Shown: one piece after another, positions 50,346-59,848 of the stretch | Numbering within the stretch: the stretch's first letter is position 1 | How the letters are laid out: every line of letters begins with the position of its first letter | Assembly: GCF_050278625.1 (NCBI RefSeq) | Contig: NZ_JBNNTI010000001.1 | Coordinates: forward strand, 310,001-374,000 | Reading direction: 5' to 3' | DNA: 64,000 bases | Origin: Viridibacillus sp050278625 | Lineage (GTDB): Bacteria; Bacillota; Bacilli; Bacillales_A; Planococcaceae | The notes under the pieces: generated by a model | What the model was told of the DNA's origin: nothing | Database searches by the model: none | What the model saw: only the letters and a program-made list of their open reading frames with translations | Program-made: the position numbers and the translations under genes

Positions 50346-51059
50346 TTATTGAGATATAGACAATATTTGATCAGCTGTTACTTCATCACCGTTACTAAGG
50401 ATATATTTGATTTGTCCATCTTTTTTAGAAACTGATTGGACAGTCGCTTCAATAGTAATTTCTTTCGGTTTTTCTTCAGATTCTTCATTATCATCTTTAT
50501 CCTCAGTCACTTTGTACGTAATATTTTTCCCTATTAACATACTCGCTTCTACAAGCGATCCTCCAACACTACCAGTAGCACCACCATTGATAACCTCTGA
50601 AATATTCGAAGGTGTTAATTCTTTTCCGTCTGCTAATACAAAGATAACTCCCTCACCATCGTATTTAACTCGAACTACAGTACCAGTTCCTTCATTAATA
50701 ATCGGTTTACCATCTTCACCTTTTTCATCTGTTAATTCATGCCATTTCACATCTTTGCCGATGAATGAATTAAATTCAATCAACTGCGATTGTTGTTGTA
50801 ATTGCGTTAAATTCTCTAGTGCTTTTGTCATATTCGTCATTTGTTCAAGAGATGAGAATTGAGCCATTTGTGCAATAAAATCTTTATCATCCATTGGGTT
50901 TGTTGGATCTTGATTTTGTAATTGTGTGATTAGCAAGTGTAAGAATGCATCTTTACCTAATGTTGAATTACCTGTTTGCCTTTGTTTAGAGGGTTTATTA
51001 TCAACACCATAAACATCTGTTATACCCTTTCCTTCTGGAATTTTCGTTGTATCTGCCAT
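50346..51059 (-). CDS. flgD: Flagellar hook cap protein FlgD
   Basis: The 237-residue scaffold caps the growing hook. The conserved N-terminal core is LGKDAFLHLLITQLQNQDPT, then NPMDDKDFIAQMAQFSSLEQ and MTNM. The following part is variable; a Glu/Asp-rich stretch occurs at about residues 183-195. The C-terminal segments VQSVSKKDGQIKYILSNGDE and VTADQILSISQ resemble the Bacillus form. It follows fliK by four bases. Confidence 0.95.
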   Translation of the reverse strand: MADTTKIPEGKGITDVYGVDNKPSKQRQTGNSTLGKDAFLHLLITQLQNQDPTNPMDDKDFIAQMAQFSSLEQMTNMTKALENLTQLQQQSQLIEFNSFIGKDVKWHELTDEKGEDGKPIINEGTGTVVRVKYDGEGVIFVLADGKELTPSNISEVINGGATGSVGGSLVEASMLIGKNITYKVTEDKDDNEESEEKPKEITIEATVQSVSKKDGQIKYILSNGDEVTADQILSISQ

Positions 51060-51063
51060 AAAC

Positions 51064-52404
51064 TCACACCTCCATCTCCGTTAAATAATCGCTAAACGCG
51101 GGTACATCTTCCTGATTATCATTGTTCTTATCTTCTTGATCTTGTGCTTGTTGCTTAAATGATTGGTTGAATTGATGCTGCCCTTTTTCTTGACGATTTG
51201 CATCACTTAAAGCTTGTGTAACATCAATGCGGTCAAGTTGTATATTCTGGTTGACTAAACCTTGTTTTAATGAATTTAATTGGCTATCCAACATCTCTTT
51301 ACCAAGAGCTGTTGAAGCAAGCAATCTAGCTGTCATAACACCATCTTTTTGTACTAATTCCACACGAATTGTACCTAAATTTTCTGGGTAGAGTTTGATT
51401 AATAGTTTAGTCAATCCTGGTGCATTTGAAGTTTGACTACGATTCATAATCGCTTGGAACTCTTTTACAAAAGTTTCAGCTTGAGATGCTTTGTTAGTTG
51501 GTAATGTTAATGTCACAGTTGTGTTAGCTGTACCTTTTGTTTCTGCTAGAGTTGTTGTGACGCTTTCATTGGTATTGGTACTAGCATCGGTTAAATTAAT
51601 CATTAATGGTTGCAAATCTTTCGATTTCGTGAGAGGAAGTTGACTGCTATTTGCTTGAGTTAAAAGCTGTTCTACTTTTGTAGAAATCGCAGACGTCCAT
51701 TCTTTCACTTGAAATACTTGTAATTCTTGATTTAATACTAAATCCGTTTTAGGTGCTGCAAGTTCAACTAATTTCAAAAATTTAAGAACATCTGAAGCAT
51801 GGGTTTGAGAGACTGTAGCACCTTTATCTCCACTAATAGAAGACATCAAATTCTGCATAAATGCAAAGGCATTTTGATCAATACCTGCAAGTAAATCCCA
51901 AACATCTTTTGCCTGTGTATCATCACCTGTTAACTTCTGAATAGTTGTTTGTAAATCTTCAACATTTACGCCTAACAATTCACCTAACTTTTCTAGAGAA
52001 ATTCCTTCAGAACTTAAGCTAGTTTCATCTATTGAGCTCTTTAGTAACTTATTTAAATCTGTTAGAGAAGTTACACTAAGTATGTTTGACATGTCTTCTA
52101 TAGTAATTGCTTGTTCATGATTTTCAACATTCTTACTATTTAGTACTTGTCCAAGCAAACCTTCTAAACCTCTTGATAAATCAATAGATAATCGATTTGA
52201 GTTAAATGTCGAACACTCAATGGTCTGACTATTCAACTTATCCACATTATTTTGCTTAGCATCTGTTGTAGATGAAGCTGGCGGTACATTTTTATTAGAA
52301 GACAACAAATATTCCGAAAATCTAGTATCAGACGAGCTAGCATTTGAATTATTTAATTGACTACTTGCTTTAGGTGATTCTATTTGTATCGAATCTATAT
52401 TCAT
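51064..52404 (-). CDS. fliK: Flagellar hook-length control protein FliK
   Basis: The 446-residue protein measures hook length and triggers the FlhB switch. The body is rich in Ser, Thr, Asn and Gln. The C-terminal domain (Flg_hook) has LTKLLIKLYPENLGTIRVEL followed by VQKDGVMTARLLASTALGKE and LDSQLNSLKQGLVNQNIQLD. I start it at the ATG at 52404, with AAGGAGG seven bases upstream; an in-frame start 18 bases earlier lies upstream of that site. It follows motE by about 30 bases. Confidence 0.94.
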   Translation of the reverse strand: MNIDSIQIESPKASSQLNNSNASSSDTRFSEYLLSSNKNVPPASSTTDAKQNNVDKLNSQTIECSTFNSNRLSIDLSRGLEGLLGQVLNSKNVENHEQAITIEDMSNILSVTSLTDLNKLLKSSIDETSLSSEGISLEKLGELLGVNVEDLQTTIQKLTGDDTQAKDVWDLLAGIDQNAFAFMQNLMSSISGDKGATVSQTHASDVLKFLKLVELAAPKTDLVLNQELQVFQVKEWTSAISTKVEQLLTQANSSQLPLTKSKDLQPLMINLTDASTNTNESVTTTLAETKGTANTTVTLTLPTNKASQAETFVKEFQAIMNRSQTSNAPGLTKLLIKLYPENLGTIRVELVQKDGVMTARLLASTALGKEMLDSQLNSLKQGLVNQNIQLDRIDVTQALSDANRQEKGQHQFNQSFKQQAQDQEDKNNDNQEDVPAFSDYLTEMEV

Positions 52405-52434
52405 TATTTCACCTCCTTCCAACTAAACGAAATT

Positions 52435-53028
52435 TTATTTTGCTAACAAGACAGTGTATCGGGCAGCATCCTTTGCTGGCATCTTCTCTAAAACTTTCGC
52501 CAATGTTTCAGGCTTTAAGCTAGCTAGGATTTTAATTGCTTCAGAATCACTCATATTGATGATAACCGGAGCTGCTGCTTTTGGTGTCATTTTTTCAAAT
52601 GTCGAAACTACACTACTAAACTCTTTTTTTGTTTCTACCTTGCCCTTTTCTAGCTTATCAATTTCAGCTATTAGTCGATCTTGTTCAATAACAAGCTTAG
52701 ATTTTTCGTTTTTGGAATCTTCTATTTGGCCTTGTAATTGAGCAATTTGGGCTTCTTTTTCTTTAATTTGGGCTTTAAGGTCTACCATTTGTTTAGCATT
52801 TTCTTTTGTATCTTTTTCATTTAACGCTTTCTCGTTAGAACTTTGGGCCGTACCACTAGTCCATTCTTTTGCTTTTTCAAAAACATTTACGTTGTATAAA
52901 TGCGCAATGATCAGGAGAACGGCGGTTGTAAATAGTAATGGTATAATCACCCAATAAAATAGCCTTTGAAGCGTACTAGGTGCTTTTATTTCCGGAGCTT
53001 TTGTACGCTCCAAATTTTTTTTCGCCAT
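52435..53028 (-). CDS. ylxF: MotE/YlxF-like flagellar protein
   Basis: The 197-residue protein has a basic N-terminus, one membrane helix (about residues 21-45), a long coiled coil with KEKEAQIAQLQGQIEDSKNE (about residues 85-135) and a C-terminal MgtE-N-like domain: FEKMTPKAAAPVIINMSDSE followed by AIKILASLKPETLAKVLEKM and PAKDAARYTVLLAK. This is the YlxF/MotE layout; MotE homologues act as chaperones for flagellar motor proteins. I start at the ATG at 53028 with AGGTG upstream. It lies between fliJ and fliK as ylxF does in B. subtilis. Confidence 0.88.
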   Translation of the reverse strand: MAKKNLERTKAPEIKAPSTLQRLFYWVIIPLLFTTAVLLIIAHLYNVNVFEKAKEWTSGTAQSSNEKALNEKDTKENAKQMVDLKAQIKEKEAQIAQLQGQIEDSKNEKSKLVIEQDRLIAEIDKLEKGKVETKKEFSSVVSTFEKMTPKAAAPVIINMSDSEAIKILASLKPETLAKVLEKMPAKDAARYTVLLAK

Positions 53029-53032
53029 GCCC

Positions 53033-53482
53033 TCACCTGATTTCTTTGTTGTAATATGCGACTGATGATAATTCATCTAGTCGAATTGCTTCAAGTCTCT
53101 CTTGTTCTTCTTTAAAAGTTTCAAAGTCTTTTTCTTTCATCTTTTCATACTTTCGAAATTCCAATGACTTTTCAAGCAGCTTCTGTTCATGCCACTCCAT
53201 TTTAGAGCGAGTTTGAATAACCTTTTGCTGGGCATCCATAATTGTTTTTTCAAGGCTATCAATAAACCTTGAATAATGATGAATTTCATCGATACTAGAA
53301 CCAGTAGACATTCGTTGTTGTTGAAAACCAATAAGATCTTCTTTTTTCTTTAGCAAATTATAAAGTTTGCTTGCTACTTCTTCAAAAACTCTGACAGATT
53401 CTTTATAAGCAATTTCTGTTTCATTTTTTTCTTGCTCTCTTACTGTCATTACTTTTTCAAAGCGATATGTATATGCGCTCAT
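53033..53482 (-). CDS. fliJ: Flagellar export protein FliJ
   Basis: The 149-residue protein is almost entirely coiled coil, with charged heptads from YRFEKVMTVREQEKNETEIA to the C-terminal EEQERLEAIRLDEL. FliJ is the central stalk of the FliI ATPase and a chaperone-escort factor. It starts directly after the fliI stop and ends four bases before motE. Low sequence conservation is normal for the family; position confirms identity. Confidence 0.93.
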   Translation of the reverse strand: MSAYTYRFEKVMTVREQEKNETEIAYKESVRVFEEVASKLYNLLKKKEDLIGFQQQRMSTGSSIDEIHHYSRFIDSLEKTIMDAQQKVIQTRSKMEWHEQKLLEKSLEFRKYEKMKEKDFETFKEEQERLEAIRLDELSSVAYYNKEIR

Positions 53483-54811
53483 TTATAGCCCACCACCATT
53501 TGATAATCTGACTAATTCATTCACACTTTGCTGCATACTAACATTATCTAAATAGCCTTGTTTCAAAAATGCTGTAATTAGTGGCTCAAAATGGATAGCT
53601 TCGTCAATTTCTTTGGAAGTTCCTCGCTTATAGGCACCTATATTTATCAAGTCTTCTGATTTGTTATAAGTATAGTAAAGTTCTCGTAGCCGTTCTGCAG
53701 CTTGTACCTGTTCTTTGGAGACGATATGATTCATCAAACGACTGACACTTTTTAGAACGTTAATAGCTGGATATTGTCCTTTATTTGCAAGTGTACGATC
53801 TAGCACGATATGTCCATCTAAAATACCTCGAACAGTATCTGCGATTGGTTCATTCATATCATCGCCGTCTACTAAAACCGTATAAAACGCTGTTATAGAA
53901 CCATGTTCATTTGTACCCGTTCGTTCTAATAACTTTGGCAAAATAGAGAATACAGAAGGTGTATAACCTCTCGTTGCTGGTGGTTCACCAACTGCCAACC
54001 CAATTTCTCGTTGTGCCATAGCTACACGAGTAACAGAATCCATCATAAGCATGACATTTAGTCCTCTATTTCTGAAGTACTCTGCAATGGCTGTAGCTGT
54101 AAATGCCCCTTTAATACGCATCAGAGCAGGTTGATCAGATGTAGCTGCGACAACGATTGAGCGCTTCAAGCCTTCGGGGCCAAGATCTCGTTCGATGAAT
54201 TCACGTACTTCACGACCACGTTCTCCAATAAGCGCGATAACATTTAAATCAGCTTCTGTATTTCTAGCAATCATTCCTAGGAGTGTACTTTTACCGACTC
54301 CTGAACCGGCGAATATACCGACACGCTGGCCATTTCCAACCGTTAACATGCCATCAATTGCTTTTACACCCACTTCAAGTGTTTCATTTATCGGTGGCCT
54401 AGTTAAAGGGTTTGGTGGATTTTCCTCTGTTTGTACAGTAGCAAGACCCTTTGGTAAGTTATGGCCATCAATTGGCATTCCCATTGAGTCCAATACTTTA
54501 CCAATTAGTTCAGGCCCTACTTTTACTTCTAATGGAGATCCAGTTCCTTCAACTAAGCAACCTATTGAAATTTCTCTAATTGATGTAAATGGCATGAGAA
54601 CAACTATTTCATCTTTAAAACCGACGACTTCTGCCAAAATCTCTGAATGTCCATTTTTTGAAGATTGCACATGAATTTTACAAACATCGCCAACAGAGCT
54701 TTCAGGACCCTGAGACTCAATCATCAACCCGACTACACGCGTTATACGACCATACTTTTTAAATGTTTGTACTGATGGAATATGCTCAATTAAATTCGAC
54801 GCTTTCATCAT
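53483..54811 (-). CDS. fliI: Flagellar export ATPase FliI
   Basis: The 442-residue F1-like ATPase powers substrate unloading at the export gate. Walker A is in GIFAGSGVGKSTLLG (168-175), ALIGERGREVREFIERDLG follows, and Walker B is in GLNVMLMMDSVTRVAMAQRE. TFY-like features are present in ITAFYTVLVDGDDMNEPIAD. Its start overlaps the fliH stop (ATGA); a second ATG one codon later is equally possible. The Shine-Dalgarno is weak (GGATCAG), so translation is probably coupled to fliH. Confidence 0.97.
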   Translation of the reverse strand: MMKASNLIEHIPSVQTFKKYGRITRVVGLMIESQGPESSVGDVCKIHVQSSKNGHSEILAEVVGFKDEIVVLMPFTSIREISIGCLVEGTGSPLEVKVGPELIGKVLDSMGMPIDGHNLPKGLATVQTEENPPNPLTRPPINETLEVGVKAIDGMLTVGNGQRVGIFAGSGVGKSTLLGMIARNTEADLNVIALIGERGREVREFIERDLGPEGLKRSIVVAATSDQPALMRIKGAFTATAIAEYFRNRGLNVMLMMDSVTRVAMAQREIGLAVGEPPATRGYTPSVFSILPKLLERTGTNEHGSITAFYTVLVDGDDMNEPIADTVRGILDGHIVLDRTLANKGQYPAINVLKSVSRLMNHIVSKEQVQAAERLRELYYTYNKSEDLINIGAYKRGTSKEIDEAIHFEPLITAFLKQGYLDNVSMQQSVNELVRLSNGGGL

Positions 54812-55596
54812 TTCTGATCCACGCTTTCTAATATTTCTATTAGTTTTAATCGTAATTCATTAAGTTGTTCATCTATACTCACGACAATTCTCCCATGATT
54901 CGTTTCGATATAGCCGTCAGTATCATTTAATTCTTCATTCACGAAAATCATAAATGGTACATCCACTGGGAAAATGGAGGCTAATTCTTCGCGATGGTTT
55001 GAGACAAGTTTGTGATAGGCAAGTGACACATACAACTTAATCTCTTTCATCTCCCTGGCTTCTTTTAAACCTCGGCGGACCACATTCAAAAATAGTTCAC
55101 TATTCTCTTCTAACGCTGTTCCTAAAATACGAGTCGCTGCATTCATTGCCAGTTCTAAAATGACTCTTTCTTGACTTTCTAAATATTGTTGAGCATTTTC
55201 TTTTGAACTGATAATAGTTTCATTAGCCGTATGAACTGCTTCTAACATATTGTCTTCAGCTTTTAGTCGTCCTTCTTCTAAGCCTTGTTGAAATCCTTCA
55301 TCATATGCTTGTTGTTGAAGAACGAGCTTATCTTGTTCCCATTGCTCTTCCGCAAAATTAAGAGCCTTCTGTTGTTCTTCGCATTGAGCGATAAATTGTT
55401 GTTGTTGAATAGCTATCTCAGATTGTGCTTCAGTGATAATACGTTCTCTTTCAGCTAAAACTTCTTCTAAGGAATAGTCTTCAACAACTTCTTCTTGGTT
55501 ATCGGACAATCTTAGCTCGCGTATTTTAATCGTTCTAATTTTCTCTTTGGATGATAGAGTATCATCGAATCGAATGATTCTAGACAATGACGTCAT
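54808..55596 (-). CDS. fliH: Flagellar export ATPase regulator FliH
   Basis: The 262-residue protein binds FliI and links it to the C-ring. A long Glu/Gln-rich coiled coil (about residues 40-125) contains the glycine-repeat-like EGFQQGLEEGRLKAED, and the C-terminal domain ends with EELNDTDGYIETNHGRIVVS. The start is uncertain: I use the ATG at 55596, close to GGTGGAGG, but a TTG nine bases later (LSRIIRF) has better spacing and fits the family start. It overlaps fliG by 17 bases. Confidence 0.9.
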   Translation of the reverse strand: MTSLSRIIRFDDTLSSKEKIRTIKIRELRLSDNQEEVVEDYSLEEVLAERERIITEAQSEIAIQQQQFIAQCEEQQKALNFAEEQWEQDKLVLQQQAYDEGFQQGLEEGRLKAEDNMLEAVHTANETIISSKENAQQYLESQERVILELAMNAATRILGTALEENSELFLNVVRRGLKEAREMKEIKLYVSLAYHKLVSNHREELASIFPVDVPFMIFVNEELNDTDGYIETNHGRIVVSIDEQLNELRLKLIEILESVDQK

Positions 55597-56593
55597 CTCC
55601 TCCACCGCGAGCGATAATGATTTCACCTGCATCCTCTAAGCGTCGTGTTACTGCAACGATTCTCATTTGTGCATCTTCAACATCTCTTAGACGAACTGGT
55701 CCCATCACTTCCATCTCTTCTCTAAATGTCTCAGCCATACGTTGGGACATATTTTTGAAAATGATTTCTTTTACTTCTTCGCTTGAAATCTTCATTGCAA
55801 GGAGTAAATCTTCGTTTTCACAATCACGTATAACGCGTTGAATTGAGCGGTTATCCAGTGTAACGATATCTTCAAAGACAAACATACGTTTTTTGATTTC
55901 TTCTGCAAGTTCTGGATCCTGGATTTCGAGTGCGTCCAGAATTGTTTTTTCAGTTTGTCTATCAACACCATTAAGGACTTCTACAACTGCGTCAACGCCA
56001 CCAGTTTCAGTGTAATCTTGGGTTACAGTTGATGATAATTTGCGTTCTAATACTGATTCAATTTCACTAATGACTTCTGGTGATGTTGAATCCATCATTG
56101 CAATACGCTTCGCTATATCAGCTTGTACCTCTTGAGGTAAAGATGAAAGTATAATACCTGCTTGCTGTGGCTCTAAGTATGAAAGTATTAGAGCAATTGT
56201 TTGCGGATGTTCATTTTGAATAAAGTTGAAAATTTGAGCAGGATCTGTGCGTCTCGCAAAATCGAAAGGTCTTACTTGTAGAGAAGATGTTAATCGATTA
56301 ATAATTGTTTGAGCCTGATCCGATCCAAGAGCTTTTTCTAATACTGTTTTCGCATAGCCAATACCACCTTGAGAAATGTAGTCTTGTGCGAGTGCAATAT
56401 TATGGAACTCTTCGATAATTTCTTCTTTTATTTCTGGTTCAACTTTTTTAACTCCTGAAATTTCTAACGTTAAACGCTCTATTTCTTCTTCGCTTAAGTG
56501 TTTATATACCGCAGCGGACACTTCTGGTCCAAGTGATATTAACAGGAGTGCTGCTTTTTGTTTACCAGATAAACCTTTTTCTTTCCTTGACAC
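55580..56593 (-). CDS. fliG: Flagellar motor switch protein FliG
   Basis: The 337-residue protein couples the stator to the C-ring. It has the N-terminal LSGKQKAALLLISLGPEVSA, the central EHPQTIALILSYLEPQQAGI helix and the C-terminal torque helix with VFEDIVTLDNRSIQRVIRDC plus KNMSQRMAETFREEMEVMGP. I favour a GTG start at 56593, since GGGGGG lies seven bases upstream and the resulting N-terminus (MSRKEKG) matches the length of B. subtilis FliG. An ATG at 56608 that overlaps the fliF stop is the alternative and would add five residues. Confidence 0.96.
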   Translation of the reverse strand: MSRKEKGLSGKQKAALLLISLGPEVSAAVYKHLSEEEIERLTLEISGVKKVEPEIKEEIIEEFHNIALAQDYISQGGIGYAKTVLEKALGSDQAQTIINRLTSSLQVRPFDFARRTDPAQIFNFIQNEHPQTIALILSYLEPQQAGIILSSLPQEVQADIAKRIAMMDSTSPEVISEIESVLERKLSSTVTQDYTETGGVDAVVEVLNGVDRQTEKTILDALEIQDPELAEEIKKRMFVFEDIVTLDNRSIQRVIRDCENEDLLLAMKISSEEVKEIIFKNMSQRMAETFREEMEVMGPVRLRDVEDAQMRIVAVTRRLEDAGEIIIARGGGDDVIV

Positions 56594-56607
56594 AGCTTTT
56601 CCCCCCA

Positions 56608-58209
56608 TTAATCTTCAGTTATCCAAGTACGCAGTAATTTCGCGAAATCATCTGGCTTGTCTTTAGCCATCTTTTCAAGCTGTTTACGTCGTACGGTTGA
56701 TTCTGTTTCTTTTTCTGTAGAGATATCTTCTATTTCAACTATTTCATCTTGATCCTCAAGAATTATATTTTCTTCTATCTCTTTTTGTTTTCTAGAACGT
56801 AAGATAAAGAACGCTAGTAAAATAATTGCAACTACTAAAATACCGCCAATAACATATACCCACCATGGAATTTTACTTGTTTCAGTTGAAGCTATTTGGG
56901 CTTTACCATTCAATTGTTGAACGGTAACGTTAATTTTTTGATCGATTTGAGTATCTGTTAATTGTCCTGCTTCGTTTTTATCAATTGAAGTACGAACGAT
57001 AGATGCAAGCATACTTTGAATATCTTTTTGTACATTCGTTGGTAAAGTTGTTGCGTCATCAGCAGTCGGTGGTTCTACCATTACTTGAATACCTAAATCA
57101 CGAATTCTGTAAGGACTTTCTACGATTTGACGTTTAATACGATTCACTTCGTTATTAATCGTCTCTTCTGTTTTCTCGAAATCTCCATCACCTGATGATC
57201 CAGATTGATAGTTTGTAAAATTATCAGTTTCATTTTCAGCTTCTGGTGTACCAGAGGCCGCTGCTCCAGTACCTGTAAATGTTTCACTAATACGCTGTGC
57301 ACTAATTTGGATACCAGCCATATTCTCTTTATCCACTGGTTCAACTAAATTTTCTTCACGTTGCTCTTGGGTAAAATCAATATCAGTTGTAACAACAACG
57401 GCAACTTTATCTGCTCCCATTAAAGTACCTAACATTGTTTGTACTTGGCGTTGCAAATCACGTTCAATTTGCTTTTTAAGTGTCAATTGTTGGTTGACAT
57501 CCGCTCCATTAGCTCCCGCTGCTGCAGTATTAGTGGACTTTAAATCGTAATATTCAAAGTATTGATTTGTGATTACGATATTTTCTGGAGTTAAGTTCGG
57601 AACACTTTTAGATGCCAGATTATATAGTGTTTGAATTTGTGCTTCAGTAAATTGATAACCTGGTTCTGTGTTCAAGACTATAGATGCACTTGCCGGCTGC
57701 TGTGTATCACTTACGAATACACCTGCTTCAGGTAAAGTAATCATTACTTTCGCGTCTTTTACACCTTTAATGCCTTTAATCAAGTTTGCTAGTTCTGTTT
57801 GTGTAGAAGCTAACTTCAGAACGCTAAATTCATTATCAGTCATCCCAAACCCAGCGTTTTGAGAGAAAAATGAGTAATCTATTTTGCCAGATTGCGGAAA
57901 ACCTTCTGACGCAAGTTGTACTAATAGTGGATCTACTTGATTTTCTGGAACTAAGATAGATGTTCCGCCTGGTGCAATCTTATATTTCGTCCCTTGAGCA
58001 TCAAGGGTTTCTTTAATTTTCCCTACTTCAGCAGTCGATAAGTCTGAATAAAGTGGCGCATACGACACTCGAGTTGCAAAGTATGTAATAACCGCTGCCA
58101 AAATAACGATTCCAAGAAGAGAACCTATTAAAGTACCTTTTTGTGCTTTTGTACGACTTCCCCAAAACCTTGTGGAGTCGGTTTTGATTTTTGTCAGTCT
58201 TTCATTCAT
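56608..58209 (-). CDS. fliF: Flagellar MS-ring protein FliF
   Basis: The 533-residue protein builds the membrane ring on which the basal body assembles. It has two membrane helices (about residues 24-47 and 447-470) flanking a large extracytoplasmic part with the YscJ-like domain (VSYAPLYSDLSTAEVGKIKE, AKVMITLPEAGVFV, PASASIVLNTEPG). The FliG-binding C-terminus ends with MAKDKPDDFAKLLRTWITED. It follows fliE by about 60 bases. Confidence 0.97.
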   Translation of the reverse strand: MNERLTKIKTDSTRFWGSRTKAQKGTLIGSLLGIVILAAVITYFATRVSYAPLYSDLSTAEVGKIKETLDAQGTKYKIAPGGTSILVPENQVDPLLVQLASEGFPQSGKIDYSFFSQNAGFGMTDNEFSVLKLASTQTELANLIKGIKGVKDAKVMITLPEAGVFVSDTQQPASASIVLNTEPGYQFTEAQIQTLYNLASKSVPNLTPENIVITNQYFEYYDLKSTNTAAAGANGADVNQQLTLKKQIERDLQRQVQTMLGTLMGADKVAVVVTTDIDFTQEQREENLVEPVDKENMAGIQISAQRISETFTGTGAAASGTPEAENETDNFTNYQSGSSGDGDFEKTEETINNEVNRIKRQIVESPYRIRDLGIQVMVEPPTADDATTLPTNVQKDIQSMLASIVRTSIDKNEAGQLTDTQIDQKINVTVQQLNGKAQIASTETSKIPWWVYVIGGILVVAIILLAFFILRSRKQKEIEENIILEDQDEIVEIEDISTEKETESTVRRKQLEKMAKDKPDDFAKLLRTWITED

Positions 58210-58271
58210 TTTAAGCCTCCGGTTATAGTGAATGTTCTAATACGTGGTTAAATCCGCACTAACCGTTCGAA

Positions 58272-58577
58272 TTAAACTGTCATTCGCATAATTTCTTGAT
58301 ACGCCTCTACGACTTTATTACGTACTTGTAATGCTGTATTCAATGTTATACTTGCTTTTTGAGAGCTAATCATAACATCATGAAGTTCAACATTATCACC
58401 GTTTATTAACTTAGTCGTCATATCATCAGAAGCGACTTGACTATCGTTTACAGATTGGATAGCATCTTTTAACATTGTTCCGAAACTCTCTTTTGATTCT
58501 GTAGGCATTGATTCAGCCACTCTTTGTGTCATGGTTGGTTGAACTGGTTGCGCTACCGTTACTTGTGATACTGGCAA
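58272..58577 (-). CDS. fliE: Flagellar hook-basal body protein FliE
   Basis: The 101-residue protein joins the MS ring to the rod. The C-terminal family signature is NVELHDVMISSQKASITLNT followed by ALQVRNKVVEAYQEIMRMTV, preceded by FGTMLKDAIQSVNDSQ. The N-terminal 30 residues are Thr/Gln/Pro-rich and variable. It lies between flgC and fliF in the order conserved in Bacillus. Confidence 0.95.
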   Translation of the reverse strand: MPVSQVTVAQPVQPTMTQRVAESMPTESKESFGTMLKDAIQSVNDSQVASDDMTTKLINGDNVELHDVMISSQKASITLNTALQVRNKVVEAYQEIMRMTV

Positions 58578-58601
58578 TTAACCCATCCTCCTTCTTTGAA
58601 A

Positions 58602-59063
58602 TTATTTACCTATTTCTAGTGCTTTTGTTAACATCGATTTATTTGCATTAAAAACCGTTACGTTCGCTTCATACGATCGTGTAGCAGATATTAGGTTTAC
58701 CATTTCTTTTAAAGGATCAACATTTGAAGTTTGTACGTAACCTTCGTCATTAGCATCTGGATGTGTTGGATCATAAATAAGTTTGAATGGTGTTTCAGTA
58801 TCATTATTAATCCCTGTTACTTTAACGCCATTGCCAACTCCTTGTTTACTAGTTGAACCCATTGCTGTATTTAGATAATTAGAAAATTGTCCTTCTTTCG
58901 ACGTTAGTGTTACTGTTTTACGACGATACGGAACCCACTCGCCATTCTCCATTGTTGCTCGTGTAGTATCGACATTTGCCATATTAGACGAAATGACGTC
59001 CATTCTTAAACGCTGAGCAGTAAGCGCTGAGCCTGTGGTATTCATGCTATGGAAGATAGACAA
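58602..59063 (-). CDS. flgC: Flagellar proximal rod protein FlgC
   Basis: The 153-residue rod protein has the N-terminal motif STGSALTAQRLRMDVISSNMANVDTT region (residues 9-34) and the C-terminal YVQTSNVDPLKEMVNLISAT with RSYEANVTVFNANKSMLTK. These heptad-rich ends form the rod helices. It begins two bases after the flgB stop. Confidence 0.97.
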   Translation of the reverse strand: MSIFHSMNTTGSALTAQRLRMDVISSNMANVDTTRATMENGEWVPYRRKTVTLTSKEGQFSNYLNTAMGSTSKQGVGNGVKVTGINNDTETPFKLIYDPTHPDANDEGYVQTSNVDPLKEMVNLISATRSYEANVTVFNANKSMLTKALEIGK

Positions 59064-59065
59064 AA

Positions 59066-59458
59066 TTAGTTACCCCCTTTAATGACAGTTTGTAATGTAT
59101 TTAACTTACCGTTAATGCGGTCAATCAAGGCATTGTAGAAAATTGTGTTTTCAGCCAAACTTGCTTGTTCTTTATCCATATCTACTCCGTTACCATTTTC
59201 TCGGTAACGTAGATTAGAATAGCTATAAACACCAGGTGTCGAATTCTTCGTAGTAAAATCAAAATGTCTTTGATCTGTTCTGTTCGCTTGTATATATGTA
59301 TTTTGTGCCTCAGTTAACATCTTTTTGAAACTAACGTCTTTAGCCTTATAGTTTGGTGTGTCATTATTCGCTATATTTTGAGCGATTGTTTTATTTTTCA
59401 CCGCAGCATAAGAGAGGCCACTTTCCAAATTACTTATCGTTCCACTAAATAAATCCAA
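59066..59458 (-). CDS. flgB: Flagellar proximal rod protein FlgB
   Basis: The 130-residue rod protein opens the fla/che operon. It has LESGLSYAAVKNKTIAQNIA and NNDTPNYKAKDVSFKKML near the N-terminus and the C-terminal GNGVDMDKEQASLAENTIFY with NALIDRINGKLNTLQTVIKG. GGGGTGAAG precedes the ATG. The upstream 700 bases are noncoding and probably carry the operon control region. Confidence 0.97.
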   Translation of the reverse strand: MDLFSGTISNLESGLSYAAVKNKTIAQNIANNDTPNYKAKDVSFKKMLTEAQNTYIQANRTDQRHFDFTTKNSTPGVYSYSNLRYRENGNGVDMDKEQASLAENTIFYNALIDRINGKLNTLQTVIKGGN

Positions 59459-59620
59459 AACTTCACCCCAATTCGATATAAACTACCAAATTTCAATTTT
59501 ATTTTCACTATCTAATTGTATTAGAGATGTAACCTAGTGTCTATCTGTATTAGAGTCTTTTTGATAGGTACAAAAACCCATTTTTATAACTTTACTCCCC
59601 TTTTCCTCCAAAACTTCTAA

Positions 59621-59669
59621 ACCCCTTATCCTATAAGGGGTAAAGGTAATATTCACTATAAAAATAGTG
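59621..59669 (-). repeat. Two small perfect hairpins in the fla/che leader
   Basis: ACCCCTTAT (59633-59641) pairs with ATAAGGGGT (59621-59629) around a 3-base loop, and CACTAT/ATAGTG (59664-59669 with 59654-59659) lies just upstream with a 4-base loop. Neither is followed by a T-run on the minus strand. Both are within the probable untranslated leader of flgB. Confidence 0.5.
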
Positions 59670-59839
59670 TTAATGAGGTTAATTATTTATACTATCTAAT
59701 ACTTGTGCATCTATTGCGAATATAGGGATTTCTTAGTTTTCCAATAATATTAGAAAGTTAATTTCTCCTAATAATACCATGTAGGTATATATTTATTTGA
59801 TATATTTTGTACAATTCCCAACTAATCTAACTTAATATT

Positions 59840-59848
59840 ACTATAACA
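59840..59848 (-). promoter_or_regulatory. Extended -10 promoter candidate for the fla/che operon
   Basis: The minus strand reads TGTTATAGT, an extended TGn element with TATAGT. There is no recognisable -35. It lies about 380 bases before flgB and 130 bases downstream of the CodY-like box. Other weaker candidates exist in this AT-rich stretch. Confidence 0.35.

Noticed and set aside
59461..59520. Sigma-D-type promoter (TAAA and GCCGATAT) just upstream of flgB
   Set aside because: TAAA occurs, but the -10 element at the right spacing reads TTTATATCG and does not fit.
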